This document shows positions 39,334 through 49,897 of a stretch of 64,000 bases of DNA, piece by piece. This DNA is from Bacteroides sp. GTDB lineage: Bacteria > Bacteroidota > Bacteroidia > Bacteroidales > Bacteroidaceae. The DNA lies in contig JAJQFD010000016.1 in assembly GCA_021201335.1 (NCBI GenBank), forward strand, positions 113,365 through 177,364. The letters are read 5' to 3'. How positions within the stretch are numbered: the first letter of the stretch is position 1; each line of letters begins with the position of its first letter. Made by a program: the position numbers and the translations under genes. The notes beneath the pieces are model-generated. The model had not been told where the DNA came from and ran no database searches. It worked only from the letters and a program-made list of their open reading frames with translations.

Positions 39334-41028
39334 ATGAAGAATAATAAAATTATTATTTATCAGGTTTTACCTCGCCTCTTTGGTAATAATAACAACCATT
39401 GTATTCATAATGGAGATATTACTCAAAACGGATGTGGTAAGATGTCAGACTTTACAGTTAAAGCTTTTCAGGAAATCAAAAAACTGGGCACTACCCATAT
39501 TTGGTACACAGGCATTATTGAACACGCCAGCCAAACAGATTATAGCCGGTTCGGTATACGTCCGGATCATCCTGCTGTAGTAAAGGGAAAAGCAGGATCA
39601 CCTTATGCCATTAAAGATTATTTTGATGTAGATCCTGACTTGGCCGAGGAGGTTCCTTCAAGAATGAAAGAATTCGAAAATCTTGTAAACCGAACACACA
39701 AAAATGATCTCAAAGTGATCATTGATTTTGTACCTAATCATGTTTCCCGGGAATATCATTCCGATTCTCAACCGGATGGAACATCAGCCCTTGGTGCTGA
39801 TGATGATACGACACAAGCATTCAGCCCCTACAATAACTTCTATTATATACCCAATACTGAATTATACGCTAAATTTGATATGAAAGCGGGTTCTACCAAA
39901 CCTTATAGGGAATATCCAGCCAAAGCAACCGGTAACGATAAATTCGATGCTCATCCCTGTATCACGGATTGGTACGAAACAGTCAAAGTTAATTACGGAA
40001 TTGACTACATGAACGGAAATACCTGTAAATTCAATCCATATCCAGACACTTGGTATAAAATGCTTGAAATACTACTTTTCTGGGCATCGAAAGGAATTGA
40101 TGGCTATCGTTGTGATATGGTTGAAATGGTGCCTGTAGAATTCTTTGAATGGGCTATTCCACAAGTAAAAAAACAGTATCCGGAAATTCTGTTTATTGCT
40201 GAGATTTATAATCCATCTGTATATAAAGATTATATTTTCAGAGGTAAGTTTGATTACCTATATGATAAAGTCGGGCTATATGATACCTTAAGAAATGTTA
40301 TTTGTGGTGATAGCCCCGCCAAATCAATTACATCGTGCTGGCAAAATCTAGGAGGTATAGAGAAGCACATGGTTAATTTCTTGGAAAATCATGATGAACA
40401 ACGTATTGCGTCTGATTTTTTCGCCGGAAATCCTAAAAAAGCCATTCCCGGACTGATCGTCTCAGCATGCATGAATATTAATCCGATGATGATCTACTTT
40501 GGACAAGAGTTTGGTGAACCAGGTATGGATGATGAAGGATTCAGCGGAAGAGATGGCAGAACAACCATATTTGATTACTGGAGCATCAATACCATTCGTA
40601 AATGGAGAAACAACGATAAATTTGATGGCAAAATGCTCACAGAGAAACAGAAGTGCCTGCAAAGCTTATATCGTCAAGTGCTTAATATTTGTAAAGATGA
40701 AAAAGCAATCTCTCAGGGAGATTTTTTTGACCTTATGTACGTGAATATGAATGGCTGGAGATTTAATGAAGATAAACACTATGCCTTTCTTCGCAAATTT
40801 GATAAAGAACTATTGCTTATAGTTGTGAATTTCGATGAATATCCTGCAAATATTGCAATAAATATTCCCTCTCATGCTTTTGATTATCTTCAGATTCCAC
40901 AATTGGAAACTTATAGCGCAATTGACTTATTGACTGACGAAGAAGAAAAAATAACTTTTCTTCCCTATAAAGCTACGGAAACTATGATAAAAGAACATAG
41001 TGGGAAAATCTTGAAAATAAAATTATAG
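39334..41028 (+). CDS. Alpha-amylase family (GH13) glycosidase
   Basis: VIIDFVPNHVSREYH; GIDGYRCDMVEMVP; IAEIYNP; NFLENHDEQRIAS (GH13 conserved regions I-IV). Confidence 0.93.
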   Translation: MKNNKIIIYQVLPRLFGNNNNHCIHNGDITQNGCGKMSDFTVKAFQEIKKLGTTHIWYTGIIEHASQTDYSRFGIRPDHPAVVKGKAGSPYAIKDYFDVDPDLAEEVPSRMKEFENLVNRTHKNDLKVIIDFVPNHVSREYHSDSQPDGTSALGADDDTTQAFSPYNNFYYIPNTELYAKFDMKAGSTKPYREYPAKATGNDKFDAHPCITDWYETVKVNYGIDYMNGNTCKFNPYPDTWYKMLEILLFWASKGIDGYRCDMVEMVPVEFFEWAIPQVKKQYPEILFIAEIYNPSVYKDYIFRGKFDYLYDKVGLYDTLRNVICGDSPAKSITSCWQNLGGIEKHMVNFLENHDEQRIASDFFAGNPKKAIPGLIVSACMNINPMMIYFGQEFGEPGMDDEGFSGRDGRTTIFDYWSINTIRKWRNNDKFDGKMLTEKQKCLQSLYRQVLNICKDEKAISQGDFFDLMYVNMNGWRFNEDKHYAFLRKFDKELLLIVVNFDEYPANIAINIPSHAFDYLQIPQLETYSAIDLLTDEEEKITFLPYKATETMIKEHSGKILKIKL

Positions 41029-41033
41029 GAAAA

Positions 41034-41077
41034 GATAAAAAATAAGGTTGCATATAACTGCAACCTTATTTTTTATC
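41034..41077. terminator. Bidirectional intrinsic terminator, 19-bp perfect stem
   Basis: GATAAAAAATAAGGTTGCA / TGCAACCTTATTTTTTATC between convergent genes. Confidence 0.9.
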
Positions 41078-41089
41078 TATTATCAGGAA

Positions 41090-43102
41090 TTATTGGGTTT
41101 TCTTCAATACCATTGCAGTACGGGCAGGTATATATAATTTCAACCATTCTTTATTTTCTCCCTTATATAAAGGATCAAAATTGGTAAAATGTTTAATACT
41201 GTCATCCGTAAATCCATTACCACCATATAAAGGATTGTCAGTATTCAAAATTACTTCATATGTTCCCGGAGCAACTAGGAAACCATAATCAGTGAAAGAT
41301 TTCATCGGATTAAAATTAAAAACAAATACAAGCTCATCACGTTGATAAGCAAGTATCTGATCTATATCATTATGCCAAATCTCTTTTATGGTAGTATCCT
41401 GAAACGATTGAATACTTTTAATAACATCCAGCATATTCCTATCAAAGTCACCCATGTAATGGAATGTCAATTTTTTATTATCAACCAAATTCCATTGCCG
41501 GCGGGCATATTTGTATGACCAGCCATTTCCCTCACGAGGGAAATCAATCCATTCCGGATGTCCAAACTCATTTCCCATGAAGTTTAAATATCCTCCGTTA
41601 ATCGTAGTAGCTGTTAACAAACGAATCATTTTATGGAGAGCAATACCCCTGGTCACCACATAATTCTCATCACCTTTTTGCATGTGCCAATACATATCAG
41701 CATCAATCAATCTGAAAATAATGGTCTTATCACCTACCAGAGCTTGGTCATGACTTTCAGTATATGAAATTGTTTTTTCATCTTTCCGGCGATTAGTTAC
41801 TTCCCAAAACATGTTCGAAGGTTTCCAGTCTTCATCAATTTTTTCTTTGATGAGCTTAATCCAATAGTCAGGTATGTTTAAGGCCATGCGATAATCAAAT
41901 CCATACCCTCCATCTTCAATTTTAGAAGCAAGACCTGGCATTCCTGAAACTTCTTCAGCAATGGTAATTGCATTCGGATTTACTTCATGAATTAATTCAT
42001 TCGCGAGTGTCAGGTAGCAAATCGCATTATCATCCTGATTGCCATTATAATAGTCCTCATATCCACTAAAAGCCTCACCTAGTCCATGGCTATAATACAA
42101 CATGGAAGTGACACCATCAAAACGGAAACCATCAAAATGATATTCCTCAAGCCAAAACTTACAATTTGACAATAAAAAATGAAGAACTTCGTTTTTGCCA
42201 TAATCAAAAAGTAATGAATCCCATGCCGGATGCTCATGACGATCTCCGGCATAAAAATATTGATAAGGATCTCCAGCAAAATTCCCCAGACCTTCAACCT
42301 CATTTTTCACAGCATGCGAATGAACGATATCCATAATTACCGCCAATCCTAATTTATGCGCTTCATCAATTAAAGCTTTCAAATCATCGGGTGTGCCAAA
42401 ACGGGAAGAAGCTGAAAAAAAACTGGAAACATGATAACCAAAGCTACCATAATAAGGATGTTCCTGAATAGCCATAATCTGAAGACAATTATATCCAGAT
42501 CTGGCAATACGAGGAAGTATTTTTTCACGAAACTCATTACAAGTACCCACTTTTTCCTCAATCTGAGCCATTCCAATATGGCACTCATATATTAATAAAG
42601 GATCAGTATTAGGTTTGAAATGAGGTATCTTAAATTGAAAAGGTTTTTCAGAAAGCCATACCTGAGCATTAAAAATTTTTGTTTGTTCATCTTGTATAAC
42701 ACGAGTAGCCCAAGCGGGTATACGTTCACCATGTCCACCTTTCCAATAAATACTTAATTTATAAAGATCCCCATGTGTAATCAAATCTTCTTTCAGTTTA
42801 ATCTCCCAGTTTCCACCTTCCAAGCGTGTCAGCGTATACGCTTCTTCTTCTTTCCAATCATTAAAAGTACCGACCAGATAGATTTTTTCAGCATTTGGAG
42901 CCCATTCACGGAAAACCCATCCAGATTTAGTGCGGTGCATGCCAAAAAATAAATGGCCGGTAGCAAAATCAGAAAGGGTTTGTTTTCCATGATCCGTCAG
43001 CTCATTCTTTTTAGAAAGTGTATGGGTAAATCGACCATTAATAGCCCCTTCAAAAGGCTCTAACCAGGGATCATTTTTTATTAAGTTTAGAGTTTTTTTC
43101 AT
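41090..43102 (-). CDS. glgB: 1,4-alpha-glucan branching enzyme
   Basis: CBM48 N-terminus (GWVFREWAPNAEKIYLVGTFNDW), VIMDIVHSHAVKN, FDGFRFDGVTSMLYYSHG, EEVSGMPG, YTESHDQALVGDKT. Confidence 0.95.
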   Translation of the reverse strand: MKKTLNLIKNDPWLEPFEGAINGRFTHTLSKKNELTDHGKQTLSDFATGHLFFGMHRTKSGWVFREWAPNAEKIYLVGTFNDWKEEEAYTLTRLEGGNWEIKLKEDLITHGDLYKLSIYWKGGHGERIPAWATRVIQDEQTKIFNAQVWLSEKPFQFKIPHFKPNTDPLLIYECHIGMAQIEEKVGTCNEFREKILPRIARSGYNCLQIMAIQEHPYYGSFGYHVSSFFSASSRFGTPDDLKALIDEAHKLGLAVIMDIVHSHAVKNEVEGLGNFAGDPYQYFYAGDRHEHPAWDSLLFDYGKNEVLHFLLSNCKFWLEEYHFDGFRFDGVTSMLYYSHGLGEAFSGYEDYYNGNQDDNAICYLTLANELIHEVNPNAITIAEEVSGMPGLASKIEDGGYGFDYRMALNIPDYWIKLIKEKIDEDWKPSNMFWEVTNRRKDEKTISYTESHDQALVGDKTIIFRLIDADMYWHMQKGDENYVVTRGIALHKMIRLLTATTINGGYLNFMGNEFGHPEWIDFPREGNGWSYKYARRQWNLVDNKKLTFHYMGDFDRNMLDVIKSIQSFQDTTIKEIWHNDIDQILAYQRDELVFVFNFNPMKSFTDYGFLVAPGTYEVILNTDNPLYGGNGFTDDSIKHFTNFDPLYKGENKEWLKLYIPARTAMVLKKTQ

Positions 43103-43114
43103 ATATGAGATCCA

Positions 43115-43561
43115 TTAAGCTTTCACTTTTACAATAACTTTTTTTACACCTGCTTCAGTAATTGCCGGTGCATGTCCGTCTTGTGGAAAAAAGATTGCAA
43201 ACATACCCGGTTTCACTGTCAAATAATCAGTAGCCAAACCATTAAAGAAAGTAATATCCTTTCCCTCATTATACGGCGCATTGTTAGGCTGGCAGTCTTT
43301 TCCGGGAGTATAGCCCATCATTTCTACCGACGACAGAGGAATTTGAATGTCTATAAACTCATTGTGGGTTTCCAACTTAGCTTCTTCCTTTTTTTTAGGG
43401 GAAGCCTGAGTTACGTTTACAATCAAATCATTTTCTTTCAATACAATTTTACCTATTTCCAAGCGATTTAAATCCGTGGATGTCAGAAATTTTACTACTT
43501 CTGGGAACAATGGGTTTAATGACGCATATTTCTCTAAATTATCAAGCGTGTCTACTACCAT
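43115..43561 (-). CDS. YhcH/YjgK/YiaL family protein
   Basis: ETHNEFIDIQIPLSSVEMMGYTP; MFAIFFPQDGHAPAI; VKKVIVKVK. Confidence 0.9.
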   Translation of the reverse strand: MVVDTLDNLEKYASLNPLFPEVVKFLTSTDLNRLEIGKIVLKENDLIVNVTQASPKKKEEAKLETHNEFIDIQIPLSSVEMMGYTPGKDCQPNNAPYNEGKDITFFNGLATDYLTVKPGMFAIFFPQDGHAPAITEAGVKKVIVKVKA

Positions 43562-43585
43562 AATTATTGTATTTAGTTAGTTAAT

Positions 43586-44269
43586 TTAAGCTTCACTTTC
43601 TGATTCTTCAAATTCATCTATAGTGTAATTCATAAAATCAGCAAAACGTTTCATTTGACGAAATACATCTTCTACACTATTAAGGAAATCCGGATCACTG
43701 AAAAAGTCATCAGGTATATAATAACTACAAGTATACTCCTTACATTTCAAATAATCAATATATTCAAAATCTTTTGGAAAGCCTTTTGGCGGGGTTTTTA
43801 AAAAACGTTCACCAATTACGGGAAAATATTTTTTGAAAGCCGGATCTTCAATAATAGAACGATATTCATCGATATTATCATAAATTGCCTGGCGTATTTC
43901 CTTTAACAACTTGGGTGGAGGACATATACTACCTCCTGCCAGCAAACAATTACCTGGTTCAATATGTATATAATAGCCGCAATGCTGCGATTTTTTTCCT
44001 TTAGCATTAATGTAAGCACCTAAATGAGTTTTATAAGGAGTTTTATCCGGTGAGAAACGCGTATCTCTGTAAATACGATAAGTAGTGTCTTTAACCTCTA
44101 CGGTTCTGATGCTTTCATCAAAAAGCGAAATTGTGGAAATGACAGAAGCAACGAGCTTCTCAAATTCAGAACGAACTTCTTCGTATGTGTGCTTATTTTG
44201 TTGAAACCATTCACGATTGTTATTGACAGAAAGTTCTTTCAAAAAGCGAAAGATAACGGATATATTCAT
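43586..44269 (-). CDS. DUF2461 domain-containing protein
   Basis: FLKELSVNNNREWFQQNKHTYE; YRDTRFSPDKTPYKTHLGAYI; GYYIHIEPGNCLLAGG. Confidence 0.92.
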   Translation of the reverse strand: MNISVIFRFLKELSVNNNREWFQQNKHTYEEVRSEFEKLVASVISTISLFDESIRTVEVKDTTYRIYRDTRFSPDKTPYKTHLGAYINAKGKKSQHCGYYIHIEPGNCLLAGGSICPPPKLLKEIRQAIYDNIDEYRSIIEDPAFKKYFPVIGERFLKTPPKGFPKDFEYIDYLKCKEYTCSYYIPDDFFSDPDFLNSVEDVFRQMKRFADFMNYTIDEFEESESEA

Positions 44270-44350
44270 TTTGTTATTCTTTTCTGTTTTTCAGTTTACA
44301 AACCTACAAAAATTATTTGTAACGCACCAGCAAAATAATAAAAACATAAA

Positions 44351-44386
44351 CAAAAAAACACCGGCCCTAACCGACCGATGTTTTTT
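44351..44386 (-). terminator. Intrinsic terminator on minus strand with no assigned upstream gene
   Basis: Minus-strand CATCGGTC-GGTTAG-GGCCGGTG followed by TTTTTTT; fully paired with G.U wobble. Confidence 0.5.
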
Positions 44387-44419
44387 AAGCTTTCATCAAA
44401 TTGCAGACGCTTCTGCAAA

Positions 44420-44452
44420 AGACTGACATACCTGTCGCAGGCGGGTTAGTCT
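44420..44452. repeat. Imperfect inverted repeat
   Basis: AGACTGACATACCTG-TCG-CAGGCGGGTTAGTCT. Confidence 0.6.
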
Positions 44453-44818
44453 ATCCAATTAATCCTATATCTAATACAGTGAAAAACTTATATAATAACA
44501 ACAAAGAAATGATTTTGTTCTCATTTTCTGAAAAAATGATTTAAAAAGTTTCTTATTATTCTATGTTAAATTTATAATCCATAAAATTATACATTGATAT
44601 TCAATTAAGTATATAAATATACTGTTCTTATTTTAACAGACGTTAAAGTCCAAGAAATTAATTTATAATTATCATGTATTCTATTTTGTCACATATTTTT
44701 TAACAACAAAAAGAAAAGACTCTTTTTGGAATCATTTCAGTGAACACTCAAATATATAGTTTTGTTAATATGAAAAGTTTATTTCTACACCTTATTATAA
44801 AAATAAAATTATGCCTAA

Positions 44819-45829
44819 ATGAGATTCAAATATCAATACAGAAAATATTCCTTGATAGCCATTATATTAATAATCGGGGTTGTTCTTTTTTATGAATCAG
44901 CCCCTTTCCTCGGAGGATTATTGGGTGCTATGACCATTTATACATTATTGCGTGAACAGATGAGATTCCTTACGGAAGAAAAAAAGTTAAGGAAAAGCTT
45001 GGCAGCTACTATATTGTTAATCGAATCATTTCTACTCTTCCTAATACCCCTAAGCTTGGTAGTTATTCTTTTAATTGAAAAAGTAGGAAACCTAAATTTT
45101 AATCCACAATCGCTTATAGATCCTATTGAAAACTTAATAACATTAATTCGGGAAAAAACCGGCTATAATCTTTTTGAAATAGAAAATATATCATCTCTAG
45201 TCAGTTTGATTCCTAAAGTAGGACAGTTTTTGATGAATGGTATTACGAGTTTTCTTATTAATATTTTCGTTTTAATGTTTGTTTTATATTTTATGTTAAT
45301 AAGTAGAGAACAAATGGAAAAGTATATTTATGAAATACTACCATTTAACAAAGAAAATAAAAAGGAAGTTTTACATGAAATCATTATGATTGTAAGATCG
45401 AATGCGATTGGAATTCCTTTATTAGCAGTTATTCAAGGTGGAGTTGCAGTTATAGGATATTACATATTTGATGCTCCAAGTCCAATGTTATTAGGTATTC
45501 TTACTGCTTTCTCAACTATCATACCAGTGATAGGTACCGCAATGGTTTGGTTGCCGGTTGTTATAATTATGGGCTTTTCCGGCAATTGGACAAATGCAAT
45601 AGGGTTATTATTTTATTCGGTATTAATAATTACACAAATAGATAATTTCATACGTTTCATTTTACAAAAAAAGATGGCAGATACTCATCCTCTTGTCACC
45701 ATTTTTGGAGTAGTAATTGGATTATCATTATTTGGCTTTATGGGTGTGATATTTGGTCCTCTCATATTGTCCTTATTTATACTTTGTTTCAATATTTTCA
45801 AGAAAGAATATATTGATCCTTATGAATAA
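44819..45829 (+). CDS. AI-2E family transporter
   Basis: Multi-TM, PSPMLLGILTAFSTIIPVIGTAMVWLPV; FIRFILQKKMADTHPLVTIFGVVIGLSLFGFMGVIFGPLILSL. Confidence 0.92.
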   Translation: MRFKYQYRKYSLIAIILIIGVVLFYESAPFLGGLLGAMTIYTLLREQMRFLTEEKKLRKSLAATILLIESFLLFLIPLSLVVILLIEKVGNLNFNPQSLIDPIENLITLIREKTGYNLFEIENISSLVSLIPKVGQFLMNGITSFLINIFVLMFVLYFMLISREQMEKYIYEILPFNKENKKEVLHEIIMIVRSNAIGIPLLAVIQGGVAVIGYYIFDAPSPMLLGILTAFSTIIPVIGTAMVWLPVVIIMGFSGNWTNAIGLLFYSVLIITQIDNFIRFILQKKMADTHPLVTIFGVVIGLSLFGFMGVIFGPLILSLFILCFNIFKKEYIDPYE

Positions 45830-46041
45830 ATCAATCCATTTATAAAATGTCACAAGCATATTATTTACATTGATTTATTTTCAATATAAACGAAAATAAG
45901 TAATAATTAGATGCAAATAGGAATTTATAGAAAAAGGAAAATCAAAGCAAAATTATAAACAATCACATAGTACTTGCTTCAAAAAAAACTGAATGTCTCC
46001 AGAAAAAAGGAAAAGTAGATTACTCTATTTATAAAAAAATG

Positions 46042-46050
46042 TAATTTTGC
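46042..46050 (+). promoter_or_regulatory. Bacteroidetes-type -7 element (TAATTTTGC) upstream of glycosyltransferase
   Basis: taattttgc, about 20 nt before ATG 46071. Confidence 0.6.
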
Positions 46051-46070
46051 ATCGCAAAAGCTCAATCATA

Positions 46071-47243
46071 ATGGAAGTTTTAACTATAAATACCATAGGA
46101 ATTATCCTAATATCGTCATCATGTTTTTTATTTATTGTCCAAGCATTTTATTATCTTGGATTATATAATAAACTATATAAGTACAACATAGCAAATTCAA
46201 AAGCTAAAAATGATATTCGTGAAGAATATCCTCCTTTGTCTGTTATAATATGTGCTAAAGATCAGGCAGAAAATCTTCGAAGCTATTTGCCACTTATATT
46301 GGAGCAAGATTATCCCAAATTTGAAGTTATAATTATAAATAACAACTCTTCTGATGAAAGTAAAGACATACTTTCCTCTCTTGAAGAAAAATATCCTCAT
46401 TTATACCATAGTTTTACTCCAGAAACAGCCCGCTATATCAGTCATAAAAAATTGTCAATTACCTTGGGGATTAAAGCCAGTAAATATGACTGGGTGGTGT
46501 TCACTGAAGCCAATTGTTACCCTGTGAGTAATAACTGGTTAAAACTAATGGCTCGTAATTTCACTCCTAAAACGGAAATAGTGCTAGGATATAGCATATA
46601 CGATTATGCAAAGGGGTGGCTTAATAAATGTATTTCTTTCGACATGCTTTTCCACTCTATAAGATATCTAGGATTTGCTTTGATAAGAAAACCATATATG
46701 GGTATAGGACGTAACATGGCGTATAGAAAAGAATTGTTTTTTAAACACAAAGGATTCTCTGCACATTTGAACTTACAAAGAGGAGACGATGATCTATTTA
46801 TTAATCAGGTCTCAAATGGTAGGAATACCCGTGTTGAGACTGACTTACAAGCTGCAATATGTCTCAAGCACTCTAAAACATCCAAGGAATGGAAAGAAGA
46901 AAAGATAAATTATACCGCCACTTCAAAACATTTTAAAGGAATACAAAGAAGTTTACTCGGATTCGAAACTTTTTCAAGAATACTTTTCTATATAGTAACG
47001 ATATCGGGTATTGTTTATAGTATATTGTTTAAGCATTGGTTATTAGTAGGAGCATTAATAATAATCTGGGCTCTTCGTTATATCATGCAGGCAACTGTCA
47101 TTAATAAAACGGCAAAAGTATTGGGAAACAAAAGAAGATACTATTTTAGCCTTCCTATCTTCGATATATTGCAACCGATCCAATCGCTTACTTTTAAAAT
47201 TAATAAATCTATTCGTGGTAATTCTGAATTTATGAGAAAATAA
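46071..47243 (+). CDS. Family 2 glycosyltransferase, membrane-associated
   Basis: PPLSVIICAKDQAENLRSYLPLILEQDYPKFEVIIINNNSSDES; C-terminal TM segments; track start 46047 probably early (MEVLTIN at 46071). Confidence 0.88.
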   Translation: MEVLTINTIGIILISSSCFLFIVQAFYYLGLYNKLYKYNIANSKAKNDIREEYPPLSVIICAKDQAENLRSYLPLILEQDYPKFEVIIINNNSSDESKDILSSLEEKYPHLYHSFTPETARYISHKKLSITLGIKASKYDWVVFTEANCYPVSNNWLKLMARNFTPKTEIVLGYSIYDYAKGWLNKCISFDMLFHSIRYLGFALIRKPYMGIGRNMAYRKELFFKHKGFSAHLNLQRGDDDLFINQVSNGRNTRVETDLQAAICLKHSKTSKEWKEEKINYTATSKHFKGIQRSLLGFETFSRILFYIVTISGIVYSILFKHWLLVGALIIIWALRYIMQATVINKTAKVLGNKRRYYFSLPIFDILQPIQSLTFKINKSIRGNSEFMRK

Positions 47244-47259
47244 AATGAATAATTTAGTA

Positions 47260-48507
47260 TTATTCATATCTCATGGAAGTAACCGGATTTATCCGGGTAA
47301 TAAGGAAAGAAGGGCCAATAAGCATTAATACAGCTGCTGTCAGGGTTGCCAAATTAATCAAAAGAAATAAACTCAAACTAAGACTCATAGGCACAGAATC
47401 TGTATAATAAGTTTCAGGATCCAATTTAAAGACATTAAAATGTGTTTGAAGAAAGTAAAATCCCATAGCAATTATATTGCCCCAGAACATTCCTTTACTA
47501 ATAAGGAAAATAGAGAACCAAAGGAAAATTTTACGAATACTATAATTAGTTGCACCTAGAGCCTTCAATACTCCTATCATATTAGTACGCTCCAGAATAA
47601 TGATTAATAAACCAGAAATCATTGTAAAGCCAGCTACACCAACCATTAATATCAGAATAAGCCAAACATTCATATCCAAAAAGTTCAGCCAATCAAAAAT
47701 CTGAGGATTTATCTGCTCTATACTACGTATATAGTAGAAATTATTTGTACCGACATATTCTAAATAACGATCGGTGTCCGAAGATATTTTATACGTTACC
47801 TCAGCCAGTTTATCATAATCATAAATCTGTAATTCCAACCCACTCACCTGCCCTGAATTCCAACCATATAAACGATTAACAGTATAAATATCTGTTATCA
47901 GGAAATAATTATCATATTCAGAAGAATTAGTCTGATAGATACCTTTAATGGTAAGCCGACGAGCCCTGATATCTTTTTCAAAATAATAAGTATAAACACG
48001 ATCTCCAAGTTGTAGTTTCAGTTTATTAGCTAATGTTTTAGAAATAAGAACTTCATTACTGGCAACGGAATCTGAAAAAGCAGGGATTTCACCTTCAACT
48101 AGATGATCACGAAAAAAAGTAAAATCATACTCCTGACCTGCCCCTTTTAAAATCATCCCTTGAAAAGCATCATCCGTTTTAATCATTCCAGGCTTAGTGG
48201 AATAACGTTGTACATGTTTTACATCTGGGTAATTTTCTAAAGCCTTCCACATACTATCCGGCACTATAATTGGATATGTTTCGAATGAACGAACGGCATC
48301 GAAATTACTGATTTGGATATGAGAACCGAAACCTTTTACCTTACTACTTACTTCTTTTTTAAAGCCAATAACTACTGCAACAGATATAATCATTACAGCC
48401 AATCCTATGGCTATACCAGCTGTCGCAATCAGTATAGCAGGACGGGAAACTTGCTTATTTCCATCTTTTTCTTTGTAAATACGTTTGGCTATAAAAAGTT
48501 CGAACAC
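47260..48507 (-). CDS. FtsX-like ABC transporter permease (LolC/E family)
   Basis: LFIAKRIYKEKDGNKQVSRPAILIATAGIAIGLAVMIISVAVVIGFKKEV; C-terminal FtsX domain. Confidence 0.9.
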   Translation of the reverse strand: MFELFIAKRIYKEKDGNKQVSRPAILIATAGIAIGLAVMIISVAVVIGFKKEVSSKVKGFGSHIQISNFDAVRSFETYPIIVPDSMWKALENYPDVKHVQRYSTKPGMIKTDDAFQGMILKGAGQEYDFTFFRDHLVEGEIPAFSDSVASNEVLISKTLANKLKLQLGDRVYTYYFEKDIRARRLTIKGIYQTNSSEYDNYFLITDIYTVNRLYGWNSGQVSGLELQIYDYDKLAEVTYKISSDTDRYLEYVGTNNFYYIRSIEQINPQIFDWLNFLDMNVWLILILMVGVAGFTMISGLLIIILERTNMIGVLKALGATNYSIRKIFLWFSIFLISKGMFWGNIIAMGFYFLQTHFNVFKLDPETYYTDSVPMSLSLSLFLLINLATLTAAVLMLIGPSFLITRINPVTSMRYE

Positions 48508-48518
48508 AACTTTCTCTT

Positions 48519-49718
48519 TTAAATAACTCTTCCCGGATAGGCCTCTAATGCTTTTTCCAAAACCAACAGAGCACGACTTAAATCCTTTTTATTTAAAACA
48601 TATGCGATACGAACCTCATTTCGTCCCAGACCTGGGGTAGTATAGAAACCGGATGCAGGAGCCATGAAAACAGTTTGACCTTCATATTCAAAATCAGAAA
48701 GACACCAAGCACAGAATTTATCAGAATCATCCACCGGAAGCTTAGCCACTGTGTAAAACGCCCCCATCGGTATAGGTGAATATACACCCGAAATACGATT
48801 TAATCCATCAATGAGACATTTCCGCCTCTCTACATATTCATCATAAGTTTCAAGAGCATATTCAAGAGAGGCATCCAATGAAGCTTCGGCTGCAATTTGC
48901 CCAATTAAAGGTGGACTTAAGCGAGCCTGACAAAATTTCATCACGGCGTCCCGTACAGTCTTATTCTTGGTAATGAGCATGCCAATACGAATTCCACATT
49001 CAGAATAGCGTTTTGAAACTGAATCAATCAATACTACATTCTCCTCAATTCCTTCCAAATGACAGGCAGAAATATATGGTGAACCCGTATAAATAAACTC
49101 ACGATAAACTTCATCTGAAAACAAGAAAAGATCATATTTCTTAACAATATCCCGTATCTGATTCATTTCCCGGCGGGAATATAAATACCCAGTCGGATTA
49201 TTCGGGTTACATATCAGAATACCTTTCGTCCGCTCATTGATTAATTTCTCAAACTTTTCAACCTTTGGCAATGAGAATCCCTCCTCAATAGTAGTAGTGA
49301 TTGTACGAATCTTAGCACCCGCAGAGATAGCAAAAGCCATATAGTTGGCATAAGCTGGTTCCGGAACAATAATCTCATCACCCGGATTCAGACAGGAAAG
49401 AAAAGCAAATAAAACAGCTTCCGAACCTCCCGTAGCAATAATTATATCGTCTGCAGTCAGGTTTATATTGAACTTAGCATAGTAATGTATTAACTTTTCA
49501 CGATAACTTCTATATCCGGCGCTTGGACTGTATTCCAGCACTTTACGGTCAATTCCGCGTATGGCATCAATTGCCGCCTGAGGAGTAGGCAAATCAGGTT
49601 GCCCGATATTCAGGTGAAATACATGAATTCCTTTTTGTTTAGCTGCGTCAGCCAAAGGGGCCAGTTTTCTAATCGGAGATGCTGGCATCTCATTGCCCCG
49701 AACGGATATGGTTGGCAT
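48519..49718 (-). CDS. PLP-dependent class I/II aminotransferase
   Basis: HLNIGQPDLPTP; ICNPNNPTGYLYSRREM; SVSKRYSECGIRIGML PLP-Lys region. Confidence 0.93.
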   Translation of the reverse strand: MPTISVRGNEMPASPIRKLAPLADAAKQKGIHVFHLNIGQPDLPTPQAAIDAIRGIDRKVLEYSPSAGYRSYREKLIHYYAKFNINLTADDIIIATGGSEAVLFAFLSCLNPGDEIIVPEPAYANYMAFAISAGAKIRTITTTIEEGFSLPKVEKFEKLINERTKGILICNPNNPTGYLYSRREMNQIRDIVKKYDLFLFSDEVYREFIYTGSPYISACHLEGIEENVVLIDSVSKRYSECGIRIGMLITKNKTVRDAVMKFCQARLSPPLIGQIAAEASLDASLEYALETYDEYVERRKCLIDGLNRISGVYSPIPMGAFYTVAKLPVDDSDKFCAWCLSDFEYEGQTVFMAPASGFYTTPGLGRNEVRIAYVLNKKDLSRALLVLEKALEAYPGRVI

Positions 49719-49746
49719 GGTGATACTCTATTACTATTTGTGATGT

Positions 49747-49755
49747 GCAAAGATA
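49747..49755 (-). promoter_or_regulatory. Bacteroidetes-type -7 element (TATCTTTGC) upstream of aminotransferase
   Basis: gcaaagata on + strand. Confidence 0.6.
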
Positions 49756-49860
49756 GAGTTTCACAAATTATGAAGCAAACAAATAGTTAACAAAAAACAG
49801 GATTGCTGGTCGAGGCTGAACTTTTAGAGTATTTAACGTGTATTTATAAAAGAAAAGGCA

Positions 49861-49869
49861 TATTTTTGC
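49861..49869 (+). promoter_or_regulatory. Bacteroidetes-type -7 element (TATTTTTGC) upstream of isomerase-fold gene
   Basis: tatttttgc, about 30 nt before ATG 49898. Confidence 0.55.
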
Positions 49870-49897
49870 CACTTAGAATATTAACAACAACATCATA

